Origin: Allobosea sp. UNC402CLCol
GTDB taxonomy: Bacteria > Pseudomonadota > Alphaproteobacteria > Rhizobiales > Beijerinckiaceae
NCBI RefSeq assembly: GCF_000745475.1
Contig: NZ_KN050692.1
Span: 186,001-250,000 of the forward strand
Direction of reading: 5' to 3'
Length of the DNA stretch: 64,000 nt
How positions within the stretch are numbered: the first letter of the stretch is position 1; each line of letters begins with the position of its first letter. This document shows, one piece after another, positions 55,559-63,585 of this stretch. The notes under the pieces were generated by a model. It saw nothing but the letters and a program-made list of their open reading frames with translations. It was not told the origin of the DNA and searched no databases. The position numbers and the translations under genes are program-made.

Positions 55559-56575
55559 ATGGCATTCAAGACTATCCTGCGCGCCGCCTTCACAGCCCTC
55601 GCACTCGGCACCGCGCTCGCCGCCCCGGCCCGCGCCGAGGTCAGCGAGGTCCGCATTTCCAAGGGCTTCGGCATCCTCTATCTGCCGCTCTTCGTGATGC
55701 AGGACCAGCAGTTCCTGGAGAAGCGCGCCAAGGCCGCCGGCCTCGGCGACATCAAGGTGACCTGGCTGATGCTCGACGGCGGCAACGTCATCAACGACGC
55801 GATGATGGCCGGGACGCTCGACTTCGCCGGCACCGGCGCGCCGGGCTTCGTCACGCTCTGGGCCAAGGCCAAGGGCATTCCGGGCGTCGAGGTCGTCGGC
55901 GTCTCCGGCATGAGCTCGACCTCGCTGTGGCTGATGTCGAACAAGCCGGAGCTGAAGTCGCTCAAGGACTTCACCAGCAGCGACAAGATCGCCCTGCCCG
56001 GCATCAAGACCTCGCTCGCCGCCGTCGTGCTGCAGATGATCGCCGCCAAGGAGTTCGGCGACGCGAACTACGCCAAGATGGACCCGATGACGGTGAGCCT
56101 GCCGCATCCGGAGGCGCTGGCCGCGCTGATCGGCGGCAAGACCGAGATCAAGGCGCATTTCACCTCGCCGCCCTTCCAGTACATCGAGGCGAAGAGCCCG
56201 GGCATCAACCGCGTGCTCAACTCGGTCGACTATCTCGGCAACCTGACGCTCGACGTCACCTTCGCGCCGAAGAAGTTCGTCGATGCCAATCCGAAGATGA
56301 CCCAGGCCTTCATCGACGCGATGGACGACGCCACCGCCCTGATCGCCAAGGACAAGAAGTTGGCGGCCGAGATCTTCGCCAAGGCCTCGAAGGTGAAGAT
56401 CGACGCCGCCGAGGTCCAGGAGATGATCGAGGACAAGGACGCCCGCTTCACCGCCACGCCCGAAGGCGTGATGCAGTTCGCCGAATTCATGCACAAGGCC
56501 GGGTCGATCAAGGTGAAGCCAACGAAGTGGAGCGACATGTTCGTGCCGCAGCTCGCCGGCCGCTCGGGAAGCTGA
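55559..56575 (+). CDS. NitT/TauT-type ABC transporter, periplasmic binding protein
   Basis: 338 residues with a signal peptide (MAFKTILRAAFTALALGTAL, cleavage after ARA near 27) and an NMT1/THI5-SsuA-type binding domain. SKGFGILYLPLFVMQDQQF, MMAGTLDFAGTGAPGF and the Pro-rich SLPHPEALAALIGGKTEIKA are characteristic of the family. The ATG at 55559 is preceded by GGAGGGAAACACCC. No TPP-riboswitch motif occurs before the operon, so a thiamine precursor is not specifically supported. An intrinsic terminator follows. Confidence 0.92.
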   Translation: MAFKTILRAAFTALALGTALAAPARAEVSEVRISKGFGILYLPLFVMQDQQFLEKRAKAAGLGDIKVTWLMLDGGNVINDAMMAGTLDFAGTGAPGFVTLWAKAKGIPGVEVVGVSGMSSTSLWLMSNKPELKSLKDFTSSDKIALPGIKTSLAAVVLQMIAAKEFGDANYAKMDPMTVSLPHPEALAALIGGKTEIKAHFTSPPFQYIEAKSPGINRVLNSVDYLGNLTLDVTFAPKKFVDANPKMTQAFIDAMDDATALIAKDKKLAAEIFAKASKVKIDAAEVQEMIEDKDARFTATPEGVMQFAEFMHKAGSIKVKPTKWSDMFVPQLAGRSGS

Positions 56576-56612
56576 GCGCATCGCGAACCCCAACGGGTTT
56601 TCAGATGCCGAA

Positions 56613-56645
56613 GGGCGCGGTCTCCTCTGGGGCCGCGCCCTTTTG
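56613..56645 (+). terminator. Rho-independent terminator after the NitT/TauT transporter operon
   Basis: GGGCGCGG (56613-56620) pairs with CCGCGCCC (56633-56640) around a 12-base loop, followed by TTTT. It separates the transporter from the molybdenum hydroxylase gene, which therefore needs its own promoter in a very short space or depends on read-through. Confidence 0.8.
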
Positions 56646-56716
56646 CATGGTAGCCATGGTCGTTGGCTCGAAAATTGAAACCGGGCCTCGATACGCGACG
56701 GAAGAGTGACGGCCTG

Positions 56717-59056
56717 ATGCATGCGAGAATTCCCGGACACCGGGCAGAGACGCTCGGCCCGGCGCTGACACCGACAGATCCGCGCTCGCTGCGCCGTTTC
56801 GAGGATGAGCGCTTCCTGACGGGACAGGGCTTCTATCTCGACGACGAGGCAGTCCCCGATGCGCTGCACGCCATGGTGCTGCGCTCGCCGCATGCCCATG
56901 CGGCGATCCTCTCCATCGACGCCGAAGCGGCGCGGGGCCTGCCCGGCATCCACGCCGTCTACACCGCTGCCGAGATCGCCGATCTCGCGCCCCTGCCCTG
57001 CTCGCTGGCGGTCGCGGGCGAAGCGCCGCTGATCGTGCCGCCCCGATCGCCTCTGGCCGGCGAACGGGTCCGCCATGTCGGCGATCCCATCGCCTTCATC
57101 GTGGCCGAGACGGCTGAGCTTGCCCGCGAGGCCAGCGAGTTGATCGCGGTCGATTACGACATCCTGCCCTCGGTCACCGAGCTTGCCGCCGCCAGCATCC
57201 CCGACGCTCCCGAAATCTGGCCGCAGGCGCTCGGCAACCTCGCCCTGCGCTATCGGCTCGGCGACGAGGCGGCCGTCGCCACTGCCTTTGCGCAGGCCGC
57301 CCATGTCGTGACCTGCCGGGTCGTCAACAACCGGATCGCGGCAGCGGCGCTCGAACCACGGGCGGCCCTCGGGCGCTTCGACAAGGCGAGCGGCCGCTAC
57401 CGGCTCTCGCTCAGCGGCGCCTCGGTGCACGACATCCGCCGGGAACTCGCGGCTGTGCTGCGCATCCCTCCGGAGCGGATCGACGTCGCCTGCCCCGATG
57501 TCGGCGGCGGCTTCGGCATGAAGAACGTCACCTACCCCGAATATGCGCTGGTGCTCGTCGCGGCCGAGCGCCTCGGCCGGCCGGTACGCTGGCTCGCCGA
57601 GCGCATCGAGGATTTCTCCGGTGGCGTCCATGCTCGCGACAATCTGACGACCGGCAAGCTCGCCCTCGACGCCAAGGGCCGGTTCCTGGCGCTTCAGGTC
57701 GAAACCACCGCCAATCTCGGCGCCTATGTCTCCTCGCTCGGGCCAGGCAGCGCGACCACCGCGCCGACGCCCGCGATGGGCGGGCTCTACGACATTCCCG
57801 CGATGACGATGGATGTCCGCTGCGTCTTCACCAACACCGTCCCGATCGACGCCTATCGCGGCGCCGGCAAGCCGGAAGCGAACTATCTGATCGAAAGGCT
57901 GGTGGAGGCGGCGGCCAACCGCTTGCGGATCGACTCCGCCACCTTGCGCAAGCGCAACTTCATCCGCCGCTTCCCCTATCGCAAGCCCTTCGGCGCCGTG
58001 CTCGATTGCGGCAGATTCGGCAGCAATCTCGACCAGGTTCTGGCTGCGGCCGACCGCGCCGGCTTCCGGCGCCGCAGGGCGGAATCACGCCGACGCGGCA
58101 AGCTGCGCGGCTTCGGCATCGGCTGCTTCCTGGAAACCTCGCGCGGCGCGCCGAACGAGGATGCCTGGCTGTCGTTCCGCGCCGATGGCGGCATCGACAT
58201 GACGGTCGGCACCCAATCGAACGGCCAGGGTCACGAGACAAGCTTCGCCCAGCTTCTCGCGAGCCGGTTCGGCCTGCCGGTGGAGCGTTTCCGCCTCATC
58301 CAGGGCGATACGGCGCGTGTTCCGAGCGGCGGCGGCCATGGCGGCGCCCGCTCGCTGCATATGGGCGGCGGCGCGCTGGCACTGGCGGCCGATGCGCTGA
58401 TCGAGAAGGCAAGGCCTGCAGCCGCCGAACTCCTTCAGGCGGCAGCGGAAACCGTCAGCTTCCACAATGGCCGCTTTCTCGCTCCGGGTGCCGGCGAAGT
58501 CGATCTCGGCAGCGTCGCGCGCCATGTCGCGGAGACGACCGGCAAACCCCTCGCCAGCCATGGCGCCCGCTGCAATGCGCCGCTCACCTTTCCCAACGGC
58601 GCGCAGGCCGCCGAGGTCGAGGTCGACCCGCAAACCGGCGAAGTGACCCTGCTGCGCTATGTCGCCGTCGACGATTACGGCACGCTGATCAACCCCTTGC
58701 TGACCGAGGCACAGGTCCATGGCGGGCTGGCGCAGGGCATCGGCCAGGCGCTGATGGAGGAAGCCCGCTACGACCCCGATGGCGGCCAGCTCCTCAGCGC
58801 GACCTTCATGGACTACGCCATGCCGCGCGCGATGGACCTGCCGGCTTTCGAATTGTCGATGGTGGAATTGCCGACGCAGGCCAACCCGCTCGGCGCCAAG
58901 GGGGCGGGACAGGCCGGCTGCATCGGCGCGCCGCAGACCGTGATCCACGCGATCCTCGATGCGCTGCGGCCCCTCGGCGTCACGCATCTGGACATGCCGG
59001 CCACTCCGGCGCGGATCTGGCGTGCGATCCGGGAGGCGCAGCAGGCCAAAGATTGA
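56717..59056 (+). CDS. Solitary molybdenum hydroxylase large subunit (xanthine dehydrogenase family)
   Basis: 779 residues from the ATG at 56717 (a TTG at 56663 would add 18). It has the ald_Xan_dh_C domain at the N-terminus (RFEDERFLTGQGFYLDD, VGDPIAFIVAET) and the two-part Mo-cofactor domain, with GGGFGMKN, DAYRGAGKPEANYLIE near 378-393 (the form II, non-CO-dehydrogenase type) and GQGHETSFAQLLA. At the position of the conserved catalytic Glu in GxGE the protein reads GAGQAGCIG, with Gln732. No FAD or [2Fe-2S] subunit gene is adjacent. Cofactor domain clear, substrate unknown, activity uncertain. Confidence 0.9.
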   Translation: MHARIPGHRAETLGPALTPTDPRSLRRFEDERFLTGQGFYLDDEAVPDALHAMVLRSPHAHAAILSIDAEAARGLPGIHAVYTAAEIADLAPLPCSLAVAGEAPLIVPPRSPLAGERVRHVGDPIAFIVAETAELAREASELIAVDYDILPSVTELAAASIPDAPEIWPQALGNLALRYRLGDEAAVATAFAQAAHVVTCRVVNNRIAAAALEPRAALGRFDKASGRYRLSLSGASVHDIRRELAAVLRIPPERIDVACPDVGGGFGMKNVTYPEYALVLVAAERLGRPVRWLAERIEDFSGGVHARDNLTTGKLALDAKGRFLALQVETTANLGAYVSSLGPGSATTAPTPAMGGLYDIPAMTMDVRCVFTNTVPIDAYRGAGKPEANYLIERLVEAAANRLRIDSATLRKRNFIRRFPYRKPFGAVLDCGRFGSNLDQVLAAADRAGFRRRRAESRRRGKLRGFGIGCFLETSRGAPNEDAWLSFRADGGIDMTVGTQSNGQGHETSFAQLLASRFGLPVERFRLIQGDTARVPSGGGHGGARSLHMGGGALALAADALIEKARPAAAELLQAAAETVSFHNGRFLAPGAGEVDLGSVARHVAETTGKPLASHGARCNAPLTFPNGAQAAEVEVDPQTGEVTLLRYVAVDDYGTLINPLLTEAQVHGGLAQGIGQALMEEARYDPDGGQLLSATFMDYAMPRAMDLPAFELSMVELPTQANPLGAKGAGQAGCIGAPQTVIHAILDALRPLGVTHLDMPATPARIWRAIREAQQAKD

Positions 59057-59115
59057 GGAGTCAGCGCTTTCCCGAGGCCCCGGCTAAAGCCTGCTGACTT
59101 TGCGCAGAACCACGT

Positions 59116-59154
59116 CGTCATCCCGGCTCTCCGCTTCGCCCCGGCCGGGATGAC
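59116..59154. repeat. Intergenic hairpin repeat, family B copy 4 (short form)
   Basis: GTCATCCCGGC and GCCGGGATGAC enclose TCTCCGCTTCGCCCCG. Only the outer arms of the family remain. It lies between the convergent molybdenum hydroxylase and saccharopine-dehydrogenase-like genes and could form a shared transcript end. Confidence 0.7.
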
Positions 59155-59182
59155 TCACGTTTCGATGAAAACGCAGCAGGCT

Positions 59183-60274
59183 CTAACCCTGCGGCTGCCC
59201 CATCAACCTATCGCGCAGGCGGAGCAGCTCCTCGCAGACCGCTTCCAGCTCCCGCACCGCGAAGCCCTCGCGCAGAGCGGGAACATGTTCGCCGAGCCGG
59301 GCACCCAGGACGCCGGTGAAACCGGCCCGGCCCTCGGCCGAAACGACGAGCCCGTTCTGCGCCTCGAAGGAGGCATTCCAGGCGACCGCCTCGCTCTCTG
59401 CCAATCCGACCGGCAGGTCCAGCACGAGAGTTCCGTCCGTCGTCAGCCGGACCGGGTAGCCGCCGGGCAGGCCGTTCGGCCCCGGCACATGGCCGCGCCA
59501 TTCGCGGCCGGAAGCCATGGCGAGCAGCATGGGCACGCCGCTCGCTCCCGAGATCTCGATCACCGGCTCGGGCGTGAGCTGGATATCGGCGAAACGCGCA
59601 TAGACATCCGCGATCTCGGCGCCGTCGAGCCAGACCCGTGGCGCCCGCCCCCCGCGCTCCTCCGGCCGGCGGCGCCAGGCTGCGAGGTTCTGATAGTGGG
59701 CGAGGACTTTGACCTCGGCGCCCGGAGGCGTGGCGGCCGAGCCCGCGAAGACATTGGACAGGATCGCGACATTGCCCATGCCGCAGGCGACATCATGGCC
59801 CATCGCCTTGATCATGCCGTTGACCACGTCGGGGAAGCCGCAATTGACCAGCGTGACCGCCCTGCCGCTGCGCGTGATCGCCGCGGCGACGCGCGAGGAG
59901 AGCAGCGCCTGGAAGACCGCCGTGGCGCTCAGGCCGCCTTCGGCGACAAGCTGCGTCCAGGCGTTGCCGCTCTGGGCGATGACCTGCGAGGTCTGGATCG
60001 AGGCGGCCTGCACGACGATGCGCGGGCCGGTCACGGCGAGCATCTCGTCCGAGGCGTTCGGGGCGAGCAGATCGACCGCATGGGTGGTGAAGCGCGCCTT
60101 CTTGCCGAACAGGGCGGCGCGGGCATTCGCGGCCGTGCGCAGCCAGTTCAGCCGCTCGCGGTTGCGCCCGGCGATGACAACCGCGACGGGTTCGTCCGCC
60201 GTCGCGGCAATGTCGAAGGCGATGCGCGCGGCGAAGCCGCCGGTGCCGGAAACCAGGATGTCACAGCCGGCCAT
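59183..60274 (-). CDS. Saccharopine-dehydrogenase-like NAD(P)-binding protein
   Basis: 363 residues with an N-terminal Rossmann motif ILVSGTGGFAARIAFDIA (about 6-23) and AGRNRERLNWL, as in saccharopine dehydrogenase-like and TrkA-type proteins. After about residue 190 there is no family I can name. It starts one base after the acyl-CoA ligase gene stops, so it is the last gene of a transporter-ligase-reductase unit. It may reduce or oxidise the product of the ligase step, but the reaction is not evident. Confidence 0.75.
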   Translation of the reverse strand: MAGCDILVSGTGGFAARIAFDIAATADEPVAVVIAGRNRERLNWLRTAANARAALFGKKARFTTHAVDLLAPNASDEMLAVTGPRIVVQAASIQTSQVIAQSGNAWTQLVAEGGLSATAVFQALLSSRVAAAITRSGRAVTLVNCGFPDVVNGMIKAMGHDVACGMGNVAILSNVFAGSAATPPGAEVKVLAHYQNLAAWRRRPEERGGRAPRVWLDGAEIADVYARFADIQLTPEPVIEISGASGVPMLLAMASGREWRGHVPGPNGLPGGYPVRLTTDGTLVLDLPVGLAESEAVAWNASFEAQNGLVVSAEGRAGFTGVLGARLGEHVPALREGFAVRELEAVCEELLRLRDRLMGQPQG

Positions 60275-60275
60275 G

Positions 60276-61811
60276 TCAGCGCCCCGTCGCCATCGCCCCG
60301 CGGTCCCAGCAGTCGTCGAGCCGGGGCGAGAGCTTGTGCTTCATGATGCGCTGGCTCGCGGTGCGCTCGAACTCGTCGACGACGGCGATGTAGCGCGGGT
60401 TCTGGTAGGGAGCGAGGCGCTGGCCGAGCCAGCCGGACAAGGCCTGCGGATCGATGACGGCGCCGTCGCGCGGCTTGACGAAGAGCTTGATGTCCTGCTC
60501 GCCGACATCGGCCGCGACGCCGATCATCGCGCAATCCTCGACGGCCTCATGCTCGGCCGCGACATGCTCGACCTCCCAGGCCGAGACGTTCTCGCCCCGG
60601 CAGCGCACGCTGTCGGTCATCCGGCCGTGGAAGTAGAGATTGCCTTGCGGATCGAAGGAGCCGAGATCGCCGGTGTGGAAGCCGTCCGCGCGCAGGGCCT
60701 TCGCGGTCGCCTCGGGATTGTCGAGATAGCCTGGGAAGATCGCGCCGGGGACGTTGGTCTCGATCACGATCTCGCCGCGCTCTCCAGGGGGAACCGGCCG
60801 GCCATCCGTATCCTGGAGCTTCACCGTGAACCAGGGCATGGGCCGTCCCACCGAGCCGACCACGCCGCTGACGTTGCAGGTCGTGAGGCTGGAGGCTTCC
60901 GTCATGCCGTAGCATTCGCGGATATCGATGCCGAAGCGGTCGCGGAACTGCGGCCAGATATCGGGCGGGCAGCCCCCGCCCCAGGCGATGCGTACGCCGT
61001 GCTCGCGATCGCGCGGCGATGGCGGCTGCTTCAGCAGGATCTGGAGGATGCCGCCGAGATAATGGATATGGCTCGCGCCTTCCTCCCTGACCTGATCCCA
61101 GAAGCGGCTGGCGCTGAAGCGCTCGACCATGGCGAGCGTGATGCCGCTGATCATCGGCAGGGGCAGAAGCTGCGCGCCGCCGATATGGTAGAGCGGCTCC
61201 CAGACGAAGAAGACGTCGCCCGGCCCAGCATCGGAGAGCCGCACCACGCTCTCGGCCGCAAGCCGCAGCATGCGATGAGAAACGATCACGCCCTTGGGCC
61301 GCCCGGTCGTGCCGGAGGTGTACATGATCGCGAAGACGGCATCTGGCGGCGGAGCCGGTTCTGAAAAGAGCTCCCGACCTGACAGGATGGCGTCGAGCTC
61401 TCCGCCCGGCGCATGGGTGAGGAGCGGCAACTCCGCCTCGGAGGCCATCGCCTCGGCGATCTGCGGCGCCAGCTCCGCATCGGCGACGACAAGGCGCGGC
61501 TGCGAATGGGTCAGCAGGTAGCGCAGCCCTTCGCCGCGCTGCTGCGCGTTGACCGGCACCCAGGCAACGCCGGCCCGCGCAAGACCGAAAACCACCGCGA
61601 TGGTCGCGATCGAATTGCGCATCATCACGGCGACCCGGTCGCCAGCCAAGATGCCCCGCGTTCTCAAATGCGCGGCGAAGGCGGCCGAACGCCGCTCGAT
61701 CTCGGCATAGGTCACAGGCTCGCCGCAGAAGCGCGCATAGACACGCTCCGGTTCAGTCGCAGCGCGTGTCGTCAGAAGGCTCACGAAGCCATCGTCGTCG
61801 AAGGAGGTCAT
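60276..61811 (-). CDS. Class I adenylate-forming enzyme, acyl-CoA ligase (CaiC-like)
   Basis: 511 residues of the ANL superfamily. The P-loop-like A3 motif reads IMYTSGTTGRPKGVIVSHRM, the A5 motif is ECYGMTEASS, the A7 region is FHTGDLGSFDPQGNLYFHGR and the C-terminal catalytic lysine is in ERTASQRIMKHKL. It is most like carboxylate-CoA ligases such as crotonobetaine/carnitine-CoA ligase. It would activate the acid brought in by the ABC transporter encoded 10 bases upstream. Substrate inferred only from this link. Confidence 0.9.
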   Translation of the reverse strand: MTSFDDDGFVSLLTTRAATEPERVYARFCGEPVTYAEIERRSAAFAAHLRTRGILAGDRVAVMMRNSIATIAVVFGLARAGVAWVPVNAQQRGEGLRYLLTHSQPRLVVADAELAPQIAEAMASEAELPLLTHAPGGELDAILSGRELFSEPAPPPDAVFAIMYTSGTTGRPKGVIVSHRMLRLAAESVVRLSDAGPGDVFFVWEPLYHIGGAQLLPLPMISGITLAMVERFSASRFWDQVREEGASHIHYLGGILQILLKQPPSPRDREHGVRIAWGGGCPPDIWPQFRDRFGIDIRECYGMTEASSLTTCNVSGVVGSVGRPMPWFTVKLQDTDGRPVPPGERGEIVIETNVPGAIFPGYLDNPEATAKALRADGFHTGDLGSFDPQGNLYFHGRMTDSVRCRGENVSAWEVEHVAAEHEAVEDCAMIGVAADVGEQDIKLFVKPRDGAVIDPQALSGWLGQRLAPYQNPRYIAVVDEFERTASQRIMKHKLSPRLDDCWDRGAMATGR

Positions 61812-61821
61812 CGTCGTCGGT

Positions 61822-63585
61822 TCAGTCGAGTCGGGAAGAGGAGCGGAAGCGTTCCGCGACGAGCAGCATCGCCGTCACCACGATGAAGACGACCACCGAG
61901 ACCGCCGCGAGCGTCGGGTTGAGCTGCAGGATCATGTCGTCCCACATCTGCTTCGGCAGCGTCGTCTTGAGGCCGCCCGAGACGAAGATCGCAATGGTCA
62001 GCTCGTCGAAGGAGGTGATGAAGGCGAAGAGAAAGGCTGCGACGAGGCCGCCCTTGACCAGCGGAATGGTGACGCCGGTCAGCGTCCGCACCCGGTTGGC
62101 GCCGAGGGTCGCCGCCGCCTGGTCGAGCCGCTGGTCATAGGTCTTCAGCACGGCGGCGATGGTGACCAGCGTGAAGGGGATCGCCAGCACGGTATGGCCG
62201 ATGACGAGGCCGAGATCGGTCGCGATCAGGCCGAGCCGGGCGAAGAGATAGAACAGCCCGACCGCAATGACGATGCGCGGTACGATCATCGGCGCGAGGA
62301 AGAAGGCGAAGATCAGCCCGGCCCAGCGGGTGCGGCTGTTTGCCAGCGCCAGCGCCGCGAAGCCGCCGATCGCCGTCGCCGCAAAGGCCGTGACGAAGGC
62401 GACCGCGAAGGAGCGGATCGTCGCCTGGATCCAGAGCGGCGATTCGAAATAGGTGCGGAACCAGTTCAGCCCGTAGCCCGGCGGCGGGAATTCCAGGAAT
62501 TGCGAGGAGGTGAAGGCGAGCGGAATGACGAGTAGCGTCGGCAGCACCAGAAAGGCGATGACGAGCCAGCAGAAGCCGGGCAGCAGCATCGCGCAGACGC
62601 GCTTGCCGAGCAGGGATCGCGTGACCGCCCCGAGACGCGCGGCGGCCGCCGCGATGAGGGAGAGGATCGCCAGGCCGAGATCGCGGATACGGCCGGTGCC
62701 GACCTGCCCGGAGCCGCCGGCGATGGTCGAGAGCCCGAAGATCCGGTCGTAGACGACGCATGAAACCAGCGCGGCCAACAGCATCATCGCCGACAGGGCT
62801 CCCGCGAAGGACCAGTTCAGCAGCTCCTGGACCTGGGTGATGATGAGCTGCGCCAGCATCGTCTCCTGCCGTCCGCCGAGGAAGGCCGGCACGATGAAGA
62901 AGCCGAGCGAGGAGATGAAGACGAGCAGCCCCGCCGCCGCGACGCCGGGCAGCGAGAGCTTGAAATAGACCAGCCAGAAGGCGCGGGCGGGCGCTGCGCC
63001 CAGCGTCTGCGCCGCCTGGACGAGGCGCCGGTCGATGCCGGCCATCACCGGCAGCATCGTCATCACCGCCAGCGGCACCATGGCATGGACCATGCCGACC
63101 ATGACGCCGAACTGGTTGTTGATCAGCGAGAGCGGCTGGTCGACCGCATGCGTGCCGGTCAGCAGGGAGTTGATCACGCCGCTGCGTCCGAGGATCAGCA
63201 TCCAGGCGAAGGTCTTGACGAGATAGCTCGTCCAGAACGGCACCATGACGAAGAGCAGCATGCGCCCGCGGAACATGTCGGGCAGGCGCGCCAGCCAGTA
63301 GGCGAGCGGATAGCCGATCAGCAGCGACCACAGCGCCGTCCAGCCGGCGATGCGGAAGGTGATGCCGAGGACGCGCAGATAGACGTCGGTCGCGGCAATC
63401 CGCTGATAGGAACTTGCCGAGAAGGCTCCATTGTCCGGATCGACGACGCTCAAGCCCAGCAGCTGCGCGACCGGCCAGACGAAGAAGACCGCGAGGAACA
63501 GGACGCCGGGCACCGCCAGCCAGAGCGCGTTGAGGCGCAGCCTGCCCGCACGCGCCGGCGCGCTCGTGACGCTTACGGCGCTCAT
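61822..63585 (-). CDS. Spermidine/putrescine-type ABC transporter, two permease domains fused
   Basis: 587 residues from the ATG at 63585. Two complete permease modules lie in one chain: the first with its EAA loop QAAQTLGAAPARAFWLVYFK near residue 193, the second with QAAATLGANRVRTLTGVTIP near 490, separated by a hydrophilic stretch around 290-315. They correspond to PotB and PotC, which are normally separate genes. About twelve transmembrane helices are expected. It overlaps the upstream ATPase gene by four bases (ATGA). Confidence 0.92.
   Translation of the reverse strand: MSAVSVTSAPARAGRLRLNALWLAVPGVLFLAVFFVWPVAQLLGLSVVDPDNGAFSASSYQRIAATDVYLRVLGITFRIAGWTALWSLLIGYPLAYWLARLPDMFRGRMLLFVMVPFWTSYLVKTFAWMLILGRSGVINSLLTGTHAVDQPLSLINNQFGVMVGMVHAMVPLAVMTMLPVMAGIDRRLVQAAQTLGAAPARAFWLVYFKLSLPGVAAAGLLVFISSLGFFIVPAFLGGRQETMLAQLIITQVQELLNWSFAGALSAMMLLAALVSCVVYDRIFGLSTIAGGSGQVGTGRIRDLGLAILSLIAAAAARLGAVTRSLLGKRVCAMLLPGFCWLVIAFLVLPTLLVIPLAFTSSQFLEFPPPGYGLNWFRTYFESPLWIQATIRSFAVAFVTAFAATAIGGFAALALANSRTRWAGLIFAFFLAPMIVPRIVIAVGLFYLFARLGLIATDLGLVIGHTVLAIPFTLVTIAAVLKTYDQRLDQAAATLGANRVRTLTGVTIPLVKGGLVAAFLFAFITSFDELTIAIFVSGGLKTTLPKQMWDDMILQLNPTLAAVSVVVFIVVTAMLLVAERFRSSSRLD

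Noticed and set aside
57841..57910. Aerobic CO dehydrogenase (CoxL form I) assignment for the molybdenum hydroxylase
   Set aside because: The active-site loop reads AYRGAGK, the form II type, and not the AYRCSFR of true CO dehydrogenase.
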